Below the pieces are notes generated by a model, which was not told the DNA's origin, made no database searches, and saw only the letters and a program-made list of their open reading frames with translations. Shown piece after piece: positions 24,655 through 33,272 of a DNA stretch of 64,000 nucleotides. The stretch's first letter is position 1. Each line of letters opens with the position of its first letter. Made by a program: the position numbers and the translations under genes. Origin of the DNA: Prevotella sp. (GTDB taxonomy: Bacteria; Bacteroidota; Bacteroidia; Bacteroidales; Bacteroidaceae); assembly GCA_017524385.1 (NCBI GenBank), contig JAFWSS010000034.1, positions 22,075 through 86,074 of the forward strand, given 5' to 3'.

Positions 24655-24685
24655 CAAAGGTAATACAAACCTTGCTAATTACAAA
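24655..24685 (-). promoter_or_regulatory. Promoter of the small membrane/OmpH-like operon
   Basis: Minus strand TTTG (24682-24685), 19 bp, TACCTTTG (24655-24662). Confidence 0.75.
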
Positions 24686-24742
24686 GAATAAAGCACAAGT
24701 TTTAACAATTTATACCTAATGTAATTAAAAAGAAGAAAAGAC

Positions 24743-26194
24743 ATGGAGAAGACAGAACTGACCCCCCGGCGCGTTTTCGAGCAGTTTTCCAAAATCAACT
24801 CGATTCCCCGCCCTTCCAAGCATGAGGAGAAAATGATAGCCTACCTATTGGACTTTGGCAAGCAACGTGGTCTTGCGACCAAGGTTGACGAGACGGGCAA
24901 CGTGCTCATCAGCAAGCCCGCCACACCAGGTTATGAAAACCGCCCGACCATCGTATTGCAAAGCCATATGGACATGGTATGCGACAAATTGGTGGATGTA
25001 GACATCAATTTCGAGACCGACCCCATAGAAACTTATGTTGACGGAGATTGGCTGAAGGCTAAAGGCACCACGTTGGGTGCAGACGACGGCATAGGCTGTG
25101 CGATGGAATTGGCACTTCTCGACAGCGACGACATTGCCCACGGTCCAATAGAATGCCTTTTCACGGTAGATGAGGAAACCGGTCTCACAGGTGCCTTCGG
25201 TTTGCAAGCCGGTTTCATGTCGGGCGACATGCTCATCAACCTTGACTCCGAGGATGAAGGCCAGATTTTCGTATCTTGTGCCGGTGGCATCACCACGCAT
25301 GCCCATTTCGCCTATGCCAAGGAAGCTGCTCCAGAAGGACAGTTCTTCATGAGAGCCACGTTGAAGGGACTTTGCGGTGGACACTCAGGCGATGACATCA
25401 ACAAGAAGAGGGCCAACGCCATCAAGATCCTTGCACGCTTCCTTTACACCATCAACGAGCAATATGGCGTCCGTCTCGCCAGTTTCAACTCCGGCAAGAT
25501 GCACAACGCCATCCCTCGCGACGGTTCCGTGGTGTTCAGCGTTCCTTTCGACAAGAAAGAAGAAGTGAAAGCCGCCTGGAACATCTTTGCCTCCGACGTG
25601 GCAGAGGAATACCATGTGACCGACACCGCCATGGAGTTCGCCATGGAGAGCACCGATGCACAACCAGTGCTACCATTCGATATGTCCACACGCATCATCC
25701 GTTCACTACAGGCTCTCGACAATGGCGTTCTGTCCATGTGTCAGGATGAGGAAATCTCATGGTTGGTGGAGACCAGCAGCAATGTGGCTAGTGTGCAAAG
25801 CGGCGACGAGATGCTGACCATCGTGGCCAGCCAGCGCTCCAATGTGATGAGCAACCTCCGCAATATGGCCAACACCGTGAAGGCATTGTTCCAATTGGCG
25901 GGTGCCGAGGTGGAGCAAGGCGACGGCTATCCTGCATGGAAGATGAACCCCAACAGCAAGTTGACGAAGTTCGTGGTTGACACCTACCGTAAACTCTTCG
26001 GCAAGGATCCAAAGGTTTTGGGCATCCATGCCGGTCTGGAGTGCGGTCTCTTCTCGGAGCGTTATCCCAACATGGACATGGTGTCGTTTGGCCCCACCCT
26101 TCGTGGTGTCCACTCCCCCGACGAGCGCCTGCTCATCCCCACAGTGCAAATGGTTTGGGATCATTTGTTGGAAATCCTGAAAACCATTGAGTAA
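24743..26194 (+). CDS. pepD: Aminoacyl-histidine dipeptidase (M20 family, PepD)
   Basis: 483 residues, family length. Metal-binding motifs: VLQSHMDMVCDK (His, Asp), TTLGADDGIGCAMELAL (bridging Asp), FTVDEETGLTGAFGL (catalytic Glu pair), LINLDSEDEGQI (Asp), and the late His in RGVHSPDERL. It cleaves dipeptides such as carnosine-like X-His and other short peptides in the cytoplasm. Upstream faces the divergent OmpH-like operon. Confidence 0.95.
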   Translation: MEKTELTPRRVFEQFSKINSIPRPSKHEEKMIAYLLDFGKQRGLATKVDETGNVLISKPATPGYENRPTIVLQSHMDMVCDKLVDVDINFETDPIETYVDGDWLKAKGTTLGADDGIGCAMELALLDSDDIAHGPIECLFTVDEETGLTGAFGLQAGFMSGDMLINLDSEDEGQIFVSCAGGITTHAHFAYAKEAAPEGQFFMRATLKGLCGGHSGDDINKKRANAIKILARFLYTINEQYGVRLASFNSGKMHNAIPRDGSVVFSVPFDKKEEVKAAWNIFASDVAEEYHVTDTAMEFAMESTDAQPVLPFDMSTRIIRSLQALDNGVLSMCQDEEISWLVETSSNVASVQSGDEMLTIVASQRSNVMSNLRNMANTVKALFQLAGAEVEQGDGYPAWKMNPNSKLTKFVVDTYRKLFGKDPKVLGIHAGLECGLFSERYPNMDMVSFGPTLRGVHSPDERLLIPTVQMVWDHLLEILKTIE

Positions 26195-26272
26195 TGGCAA
26201 TGCCAACATCCCTTGACGGAGAGTTGGGTTTCCGTCTATGAAGGACGACCTTTTCTCCTGCACCAATCAAAT

Positions 26273-26307
26273 GCCCCGGCACATAGTATCACTACTGTTG
26301 CCGGGGC
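26273..26307 (+). terminator. Hairpin terminator downstream of pepD
   Basis: GCCCCGGCA (26273-26281) and TGCCGGGGC (26299-26307). Only a short T-rich tail follows (GTACCTTTC). The remaining 26308-26625 spacer is AT-rich with no gene seen. Confidence 0.6.
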
Positions 26308-26625
26308 GTACCTTTCAAAAAACTACCTATTGAACAAATATGTTATAAAGAATCAACCATAGACGTTGGACGCCCTGGCATATTCTTGTGGCTACACCTT
26401 ATTATATTATAAAGGATGATTGTCGTATTTTCATCATCACCACGAAAGCAATGCGCATAGATTTAACGGCGTCTCAAAGATTATGTTGCAAAGATAATAA
26501 AAAAAGTGAAACTCCTTGCATTTTTTTGCAAAAATCTTTTTGTTTTTTTCATTTTTCATAATATTTGTTGAGAAAAAGCCTTTCTTTCAAAAAGGGGGAA
26601 ATAGGATTCTCTCAAAACACCTATT

Positions 26626-26641
26626 TGGCACGGTATTTGCA
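26626..26641 (+). promoter_or_regulatory. Sigma-54-type promoter (-24/-12) of htpG
   Basis: TGGCACGGTATTTGCA: GG (26627-26628) and GC (26639-26640) are 12 bp apart, matching the RpoN consensus TGGCACg-N4-TTGCa at all key bases. It lies 54 bp before the htpG start. No good TAnnTTTG box is nearby. An inverted repeat AAATAGG/CCTATTT (26600-26606/26620-26626) overlaps its upstream edge. Confidence 0.65.
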
Positions 26642-26694
26642 TATGGAAAGCTGAAATGACAAGAAACATCAACAACATATAAAACCATAACGAT

Positions 26695-28749
26695 ATGCAA
26701 AAAGGGAACATCGGGGTGACAACAGAGAACATTTTCCCCGTCATCAAAAAATTTCTTTACTCAGATCATGAGATTTTTCTTCGTGAGATGGTATCCAACG
26801 CCGTGGATGCCACACAAAAGCTCAACACCCTTGCCAAACGAGGCGACTTCAAGGGAGACTTGGGCGACCTCACCATCCATGTGAGCATCGATGCCGACAA
26901 AGGTACGCTGACCTTCAGCGACCGCGGCATAGGCATGACCGCAGAAGAAATAGACAAATACATCAACCAAATCGCGTTCTCCGGCGTAAACGACTTCCTC
27001 GACAAGTACAAGGACAACGCGAACGCCATCATCGGCCATTTCGGACTCGGCTTCTACAGTGCCTTCATGGTGAGCGACAAGGTGGAAATCGTGACACGAA
27101 GTTACAAGGACGATGCCGTAGCCGTGAAATGGAGCTGCGACGGCAGCCCGGAATACGAAATCAGCGAAACGGAAAAAGAAGACCGCGGCAGCGACATCAT
27201 CCTCTACTTGTCAGAAGACTGCAAGGAATTCCTCGAGAAGGACAAGATTCAAGGTTTGCTCGAAAAGTATTGCAAATTCATGTCCGTCCCCATCGCTTTC
27301 GGCAAGAAGACCGAATGGAAGGATGGCAAGCAGGTGGATACCGATGAAGACAACATCATCAACGACTCCGAACCCATGTGGTCGAAGACCCCCAGTTCGC
27401 TTTCCGATGAAGACTACAAGACATTCTACCGCAAGCTCTATCCTATGCAGGACGAGCCACTCTTCTGGATCCATCTTAACGTGGATTTCCCCTTCAACCT
27501 GACGGGCATCCTTTATTTCCCCCGCGTGAGATCGAACATCGACCTTCAGCGAAACAAGATCCAACTCTATTGCAACCAAGTCTTTGTGACCGACCAGGTG
27601 GAAGGCATCGTGCCAGAGTTCCTCACCCTTTTGCATGGTGTGATAGACTCCCCCGACATCCCTCTCAATGTGAGCCGTTCTTATCTTCAGAGCGATGCCA
27701 ACGTGAAGAAGATCTCCACCTACATCACCAAGAAGGTTGCCGACCGCCTCAATAGCATCTTCAAGGAAGATCGCAAGGATTATGAATCGAAGTGGGATGA
27801 CCTTAAGATATTCATCAACTATGGCATGGTGTCTCAAGAAGACTTCTACGACCGTGCCAAGGATTTTGCCCTGTTGAAGGATACCGAAGGCAAATACTTC
27901 ACCTATGAAGAATATGCCACACTCATCAAGGAGAACCAGACCGACAAAAACGGCACATTGGTGTATCTTTATGCCAACAATATTGAGAACCAATACAGTT
28001 TCATCGAGTCGGCCAAGGCCAAAGGCTACAGTGTCCTGCTTATGGATGGAGACTTGGACACACCGATGGTTTCCATGTTGGAGCAGAAGTTGGAAAAGAG
28101 CCGTTTCATCCGCGTCGATGGAGACGTCATCGACCGTCTTATCGAGAAAGAAGAGAAGAAAGAGAATGAGTTGAGCGACGAGGATACTGACATTCTGTCA
28201 CAAGCCTTCCGTTCCCAACTCCCCACCATGGAAAAGGCCAACATCTATGTGGAGGTTCAGGCCCTTGGTACAGACACCCAGCCTGTAGTCATCACCCAGA
28301 GCGAGTATATGCGAAGGATGAAAGACATCAGCCGTTATCAGAGCGGCATGGCCTTCTATGGTGAGATGCCCGACACCTACAGCATGGTGCTCAACAGCGA
28401 CCACCCACTTGTGAAACGTGTCCTTGAGGAAGAGAATGCCGCATGTGCTGAAGCCCTCAAACCAGTGAAGGCAGAAATCAAGGGTTTGGAAGCACGTTTG
28501 GCCGTCTTGCGCCAAGAACAAGACAAGAAGAAGCCCGAAGAGGTCACTCAGGAGGAGAAAGACGACGTGGCAGACACCGAGAAAAAGGTGCGGGAAGAGA
28601 ACGAGAAGAAGAAGCAAATCGTCTCCGACCATGCCAAGGACAACGATGTCATCCACCAATTGATTGACCTCGCCTTGCTGCAGAACGGCATGCTGAAAGG
28701 CGCCGCTCTTGCCGCCTTCCTCAAAAGGTCGGTCGATATGATTAAATGA
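26695..28749 (+). CDS. htpG: Molecular chaperone HtpG (Hsp90)
   Basis: 684 residues. GHKL ATPase motifs: EIFLREMVSNAVDATQK (Mg-binding Asn), FSDRGIGMTAEE (ATP-binding Asp), IGHFGLGFYSAFMVSD (lid glycines). Middle-domain signatures include RVRSNIDLQRNKIQLYCNQVF and PLNVSRSYLQSDANVKKI with the catalytic Arg. It is longer than E. coli HtpG because of a Lys/Glu-rich insert in the C-terminal domain (about 600-645), usual in Bacteroidetes. ATP-driven client folding. Preceded by a sigma-54-like promoter. Confidence 0.96.
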   Translation: MQKGNIGVTTENIFPVIKKFLYSDHEIFLREMVSNAVDATQKLNTLAKRGDFKGDLGDLTIHVSIDADKGTLTFSDRGIGMTAEEIDKYINQIAFSGVNDFLDKYKDNANAIIGHFGLGFYSAFMVSDKVEIVTRSYKDDAVAVKWSCDGSPEYEISETEKEDRGSDIILYLSEDCKEFLEKDKIQGLLEKYCKFMSVPIAFGKKTEWKDGKQVDTDEDNIINDSEPMWSKTPSSLSDEDYKTFYRKLYPMQDEPLFWIHLNVDFPFNLTGILYFPRVRSNIDLQRNKIQLYCNQVFVTDQVEGIVPEFLTLLHGVIDSPDIPLNVSRSYLQSDANVKKISTYITKKVADRLNSIFKEDRKDYESKWDDLKIFINYGMVSQEDFYDRAKDFALLKDTEGKYFTYEEYATLIKENQTDKNGTLVYLYANNIENQYSFIESAKAKGYSVLLMDGDLDTPMVSMLEQKLEKSRFIRVDGDVIDRLIEKEEKKENELSDEDTDILSQAFRSQLPTMEKANIYVEVQALGTDTQPVVITQSEYMRRMKDISRYQSGMAFYGEMPDTYSMVLNSDHPLVKRVLEEENAACAEALKPVKAEIKGLEARLAVLRQEQDKKKPEEVTQEEKDDVADTEKKVREENEKKKQIVSDHAKDNDVIHQLIDLALLQNGMLKGAALAAFLKRSVDMIK

Positions 28750-28752
28750 TTC

Positions 28753-28797
28753 GGGAGTCAAAAAGAAGTAAAAAGGGAGTTAAAAAGGAGTTAAAGG
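28753..28797. repeat. Degenerate 11-bp repeat array behind htpG
   Basis: Degenerate copies GGAGTCAAAAA and GAAGTAAAAAG lead into GGAGTTAAAAA and GGAGTTAAAGG, then GGCATATG. Member of the family seen at 20805, 38428 and 63620. Confidence 0.75.
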
Positions 28798-28917
28798 GGC
28801 ATATGTTCATTTTTACTACCTTATGACGTAGTATGATGCATTCCATATATCCACAAAACTTTCTTTACGTCTCATTTTTCCTTACTTACGATCGTTGACT
28901 CATAAAAAACTTATCAG

Positions 28918-28962
28918 GCAGGAAGGTCTATTTCCAAAAAGGAAAGGCCTTCCTGCTTTTTT
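28918..28962 (+). terminator. Terminator downstream of htpG
   Basis: GCAGGAAGG (28918-28926) pairs with CCTTCCTGC (28948-28956), then six T residues. Confidence 0.8.
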
Positions 28963-29049
28963 GTTCTCCAAACAAGGGGAAATGCATTTTTTGTTGTACT
29001 TTTGCAATGTAAAAGTAAAAACCATTTTTCTTAATTGCATATTCGCTTT

Positions 29050-30438
29050 ATGGCAAAAGACAAGATTGCATACGTGTGCTCCAACTGTGGACAAGAGTCG
29101 GCCAAATGGATTGGCAAATGTCCCTCTTGCGGTCAATGGAACACTTTCAAGGAAATCCGCATCGCCAATGAGACTGGCAGCCAGGCCGCCCGCGCCGCAG
29201 CCTCTTCGCTTCGTTCACAACTTGGAGGCAAGACCCGCCCCACCCCTTTGAAAGACATCTCTGCAAAAGAGTCTCCTCGTCTCGACATGCACGACAGCGA
29301 GTTGAACCGCGTCTTGGGAGGAGGGTTGGTTCCCGGCTCCATCGTTCTGCTTGGTGGCGAGCCAGGCATTGGCAAGAGCACGCTGACCTTGCAAACCATC
29401 CTCAACATGCCCGAGCGACAAATCCTCTACGTGAGTGGAGAGGAAAGTTCATACCAGTTGAAAATGCGCGCCGACCGCATCGGCAAGGGCGACAGCGAAC
29501 ATGTGATGATATTGTGTGAGACCTCATTGGAGAACATCTTCGCACAAATCAAGGACTCCCGCCCCGACCTTGTCATCATCGACTCCATCCAGACCATCTC
29601 CACCGAGGAGGTGGACAGTTCACCCGGCAGCCTCTCACAAGTGCGCGAATGTGCCTCCGCCCTGCTCCGTTTCTCCAAGTCAAGCGGCATACCCGTAGTC
29701 ATGATCGGGCATATCACCAAGGAGGGAACTTTGGCTGGCCCCAAGATATTGGAACACATTGTCGACACGGTGATTCAGTTCGAGGGTGACCAACATTACA
29801 TGTACCGCATCCTCCGTTCCATCAAGAACCGTTTCGGCAGCACCAGCGAACTCGGCATCTACGAGATGCAGCAAAACGGCTTGCGTGCTGTATCCAACCC
29901 ATCCGAACTGCTACTCAATCAAGAGCATGAGGGATTGTCGGGTGTGGCCATCACTGCAGCCATAGAAGGAGTGCGGCCCTTCCTGCTTGAAACCCAGGCT
30001 CTAGTGTCCACAGCGGCATACGGCACCCCTCAACGTTCTGCGACAGGTTTCGACCATCGTCGTCTCAATATGTTGCTCGCCGTACTGGAGAAGCGAGTGG
30101 GGTTCAAACTGATACAGAAAGACGTTTTTGTCAACATCGCCGGCGGCCTCCGCGTGACCGACATGGCAATGGACCTGAGCATCATCTCCGCCGTGTTGTC
30201 GAGCAATGTTGACACTGCGATAGAACGGGGCTGGTGCATGGCAGGCGAGGTAGGCCTTAGCGGCGAGGTTCGTCCTGTCAGCCGCATCGAGCAACGAGTG
30301 GCAGAGGCGGAAAAACTGGGATTCACCGACATCATCATCCCCAAATACAACTTTGGCAGCATGGACACTCGGCGCTTCAACATCAAAATCCACCCCGTCA
30401 AGAAGGTGGAAGAAGCCTTGCGCGAACTCTTTGGGTAA
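29050..30438 (+). CDS. radA: DNA repair protein RadA
   Basis: 462 residues from the start at 29050 (MAKDKIAYVCSNCG). A four-Cys zinc finger (CSNCG...CPSCG, residues 10-30), Walker A GGEPGIGKST (about 97-106), Walker B LVIIDSIQT, the RadA-specific KNRFGSTSE, and a C-terminal Lon-protease-like domain (from about GGLRVTDMAMDLSI) with GLSGEVRPV. It processes branched intermediates in recombination as a helicase-like motor. Standing alone between the htpG terminator and the dockerin-protein gene. Confidence 0.96.
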   Translation: MAKDKIAYVCSNCGQESAKWIGKCPSCGQWNTFKEIRIANETGSQAARAAASSLRSQLGGKTRPTPLKDISAKESPRLDMHDSELNRVLGGGLVPGSIVLLGGEPGIGKSTLTLQTILNMPERQILYVSGEESSYQLKMRADRIGKGDSEHVMILCETSLENIFAQIKDSRPDLVIIDSIQTISTEEVDSSPGSLSQVRECASALLRFSKSSGIPVVMIGHITKEGTLAGPKILEHIVDTVIQFEGDQHYMYRILRSIKNRFGSTSELGIYEMQQNGLRAVSNPSELLLNQEHEGLSGVAITAAIEGVRPFLLETQALVSTAAYGTPQRSATGFDHRRLNMLLAVLEKRVGFKLIQKDVFVNIAGGLRVTDMAMDLSIISAVLSSNVDTAIERGWCMAGEVGLSGEVRPVSRIEQRVAEAEKLGFTDIIIPKYNFGSMDTRRFNIKIHPVKKVEEALRELFG

Positions 30439-30538
30439 AAGAAGCAAGAAAACTTAAGAGTATTTCTTCGTTTAAACTAAATTTTGCGCAAAATACCCTT
30501 ATTTTTGTCATTTTCATATATGATTGAGTTTTTTTTCG

Positions 30539-30546
30539 TATTTTTG
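30539..30546 (+). promoter_or_regulatory. -7 box of the dockerin-protein promoter
   Basis: TATTTTTG, 46 bp upstream of the start at 30592; the -33 region is AT-rich without a clear TTTG. Confidence 0.45.
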
Positions 30547-30591
30547 CTGCGAACTAATCAAAACTTAAATCATCAAATAAAATCCAAGAAA

Positions 30592-32991
30592 ATGAAAAAG
30601 ATTTACTTACTCCTATCTATGTTGCTTTTGGCGATGGGATCGACCAATGCCATAGCCGACGACTGGTCCATCGATTTTAGAGGATTAGTATCAGAAAATG
30701 CAGAAGTGAATATCTCCACCACCGAGGTTGTAGAGATAGACGGCACCACGCTTGGTACATGCTCCTACAGCTCGATAGTCATTGATTCCAAGTTTGTGCT
30801 TCAAACAGGTACAAAATGGCTGATGCGCTCTGGAGGTCTCTATCAGTTCAACAGCGGCGGCCGTGCTTTTGGCCTCCAAAATTGCAAAAAAGGCCAAATT
30901 ATCACCATCACGGCAAGCGGAGACCCTAATGTCAGCACCAATGCCACACTAAAAAGCAGTGCCGATGGCACTTGGTCGTATACTGTGACCGCAGATGGCC
31001 ATGTGAAATTCACACCTGCCCGTTACCTCTACTTCTACACCATCAGCATTGAGGATCCATCTTCCAGCAATGTGCCATATACCGTGAAATTTGTGGACAA
31101 TGAAGGCAACACCCTCAAGGATGACGTCGTCTACCAAGACCTTCCTGGCACTCCCATCAACATTTTGGACAGTGACAAGGCCAATTTTGAAGTAGATGGC
31201 GTGGTGTACACATACGTCAGTGACAATGCCGATGGCAAGACTGTTGCATCAGATGGCTCGACGATAATCACCATCGTCTTTAAGAAAGCCGCTCTCGTTA
31301 CTTATTATGTCAACGCAGTGGACGACGAAGAAAACCAACTTGCCGTAGTAACCACTGGCGAGTTCTACGAGGGTGAAACCAAATTAGTATATTACACCAA
31401 GGGTATCAATGTGGATGGGACATGGTATCTGACCGAGGCCAAGAGCGACCCCTACTATGGCGTGACCATGACCTCCACCTACAGCTCCGTCAATGTGAAA
31501 TATTCACCAGCCGAGATTGACTATTTCACCGAGATTGAAGCTCTCACTCCCTCTCACTCATGGGCAACCATGGGCTCCGTGCCAGGACGTTATGCCAATG
31601 GCCAGGCACCGCGCCTCTACAAAAATAGTTATGTGAAGACCGACGCCCTCCCAGCAGGAATCTACGACGTCACCCTACGTGCACGCAACCAGAGCGGATC
31701 GCAGCTTGCCACTCTCCCCATTCACCTTGTGGATGCCAACGGCAATCTCGCCTCCACCGCCTCTGGCACCTTCGAGGAATGGACAGGCGGGCAGCAGGCA
31801 GAAAAGACAGTTGAGGGTGTGGTTGTGCCCGAAGGTTATGCCCTAGCACTTAACAACGCCACGGAGTGGAATTCCAACCTTGAGATGGACTACCTCATCC
31901 TGAAGCGCACCGGCAATCCTGAAGTGGCAGAATACACCGTGAAGTTTGTTGATGAAAATGGCAACAACCTGAAAGACCCAGAGGTGCGCAGCAGCGCCGT
32001 GGGCGTGGAGATCAGCCTTGCTTCCACCGACAAGGACCCCATCACCATCAGCAGATTGGTTGACAACAGTGGTGAAGAGCCTGTATATGAGGATGTCGTC
32101 TATATTTATGCAAGTGACGACAGCGAAGGCAAGGTGGTAGCCAATGGCGTAGTGGTGACCATCAAGTTCCGCGAGGCTGAAGATGTGCCCTTCACATTGA
32201 CCGCCGTTGATAGCGAAGGCAACGAGTTGGGTGTCGTGGCAGACGGCGCCATCAAGGAAACCCTCTCACAAGTTGTCTATTACACCAAGGCCGTGGAGAA
32301 GGACGGTCAATGGTATGCCATCGAGCAGAATGCCTCCGACCCCTATTACGGCATCACCATTGCATCCGGCGACAATCCCACGTTGACCTACCAGGCAGCC
32401 GACTACGACTACTTCAGTGAGATAGAAAACCTGACACCTTCACACTCATGGGCTGCCAACGGATTGTTCCCCAGCCGTTACGCCAACGGTCAAGCCCGTC
32501 GCTTGTACAAGAACAGCTATGTGAAGACCGAAGCCCTTCCAGCCGGCAAATACACCGTCACCCTTCGTGCCCGCAACGGCAGCCGCAATGATGCCACCGT
32601 CAGCGTCGGCATTGCAAGCAAATCCCTTCCAACCATCATAGGAGAATTTGAGGTATGGGGCAACTCCGCCCAGGCAGAGAAGACGATAGAAGGAGTCAAC
32701 GTTGCAGAAGGTTTCAGCGTAGCCATCATCAACACCGACACGGAGAACAACAACAACCTTGAACTTGACTACATCTATCTCAAGCGCACGGGTGACTACG
32801 AAAGCTCCCTTGGAGATGTCAATGGCGACGGCCAAGTCACCGTCACCGATGCTGTGTTGCTGGTGAGTTATTGTTTGACCGAAGTTGAGCCAGCCACCTT
32901 CATCAAGGCCAATGGCGACCTGAATGAAGACGGAAAAATCACCATCTCCGATATAGCCATTGTAGTGAACATGGCTCTCGGTAATCGTTGA
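30592..32991 (+). CDS. Secreted repeat protein with C-terminal dockerin-like domain
   Basis: 799 residues from the start at 30592, giving a signal peptide (MKKIYLLLSMLLLAMGSTNA). After an N-terminal beta domain (about 20-165) come two copies of a composite repeat. Each has a MucBP/beta-grasp-like block (YTVKFVDNEGNTLKDDVVYQ; YTVKFVDENGNNLKDPEVRS), then a block starting FTLTAVDSEGNELGVV, then a jelly-roll-like block (LTPSHSWATMGSVPGRYANG; LTPSHSWAANGLFPSRYANG). The last ~60 residues hold two calcium-loop repeats (GDVNGDGQVTVTDAVLLVSY; GDLNEDGKITISDIAIVVNM), a type I dockerin pattern. Function unknown; probably a cell-surface or secreted glycan- or protein-binding protein. Confidence 0.75.
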   Translation: MKKIYLLLSMLLLAMGSTNAIADDWSIDFRGLVSENAEVNISTTEVVEIDGTTLGTCSYSSIVIDSKFVLQTGTKWLMRSGGLYQFNSGGRAFGLQNCKKGQIITITASGDPNVSTNATLKSSADGTWSYTVTADGHVKFTPARYLYFYTISIEDPSSSNVPYTVKFVDNEGNTLKDDVVYQDLPGTPINILDSDKANFEVDGVVYTYVSDNADGKTVASDGSTIITIVFKKAALVTYYVNAVDDEENQLAVVTTGEFYEGETKLVYYTKGINVDGTWYLTEAKSDPYYGVTMTSTYSSVNVKYSPAEIDYFTEIEALTPSHSWATMGSVPGRYANGQAPRLYKNSYVKTDALPAGIYDVTLRARNQSGSQLATLPIHLVDANGNLASTASGTFEEWTGGQQAEKTVEGVVVPEGYALALNNATEWNSNLEMDYLILKRTGNPEVAEYTVKFVDENGNNLKDPEVRSSAVGVEISLASTDKDPITISRLVDNSGEEPVYEDVVYIYASDDSEGKVVANGVVVTIKFREAEDVPFTLTAVDSEGNELGVVADGAIKETLSQVVYYTKAVEKDGQWYAIEQNASDPYYGITIASGDNPTLTYQAADYDYFSEIENLTPSHSWAANGLFPSRYANGQARRLYKNSYVKTEALPAGKYTVTLRARNGSRNDATVSVGIASKSLPTIIGEFEVWGNSAQAEKTIEGVNVAEGFSVAIINTDTENNNNLELDYIYLKRTGDYESSLGDVNGDGQVTVTDAVLLVSYCLTEVEPATFIKANGDLNEDGKITISDIAIVVNMALGNR

Positions 32992-33016
32992 TTAGAAAAA
33001 CCAAACATCATCCTGT

Positions 33017-33043
33017 CAAGGCCCGGGCGATGCCCGGGCCTTG
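33017..33043 (+). terminator. Strong terminator after the dockerin-protein gene
   Basis: CAAGGCCCGGGC and GCCCGGGCCTTG form a 12-bp perfect stem with a short loop, followed by TCTTTGG. Confidence 0.75.
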
Positions 33044-33175
33044 TCTTTGGCAATGGCCTGCTTGTTCCATATGACAAGTAGGTATTCATATCCGAAATCA
33101 GTCTCCACCCTCACCATTTCAGGGTAAATTGGCAAACTTGGCAAGGAAAACTGCAGAAAGTTGGCATCTTTTTAT

Positions 33176-33183
33176 TAATTTTG
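33176..33183 (+). promoter_or_regulatory. -7 box upstream of feoAB
   Basis: TAATTTTG, about 90 bp before the start. The -33 box is weak. No obvious iron-regulator palindrome was identified. Confidence 0.5.
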
Positions 33184-33272
33184 TCGCCTAAACGACCGAC
33201 AGGGCAACGATATGAACAATGGTGCTCATATTCGACGAAGCCATAGACAGTCACACATCATAAGAAAGAGGA

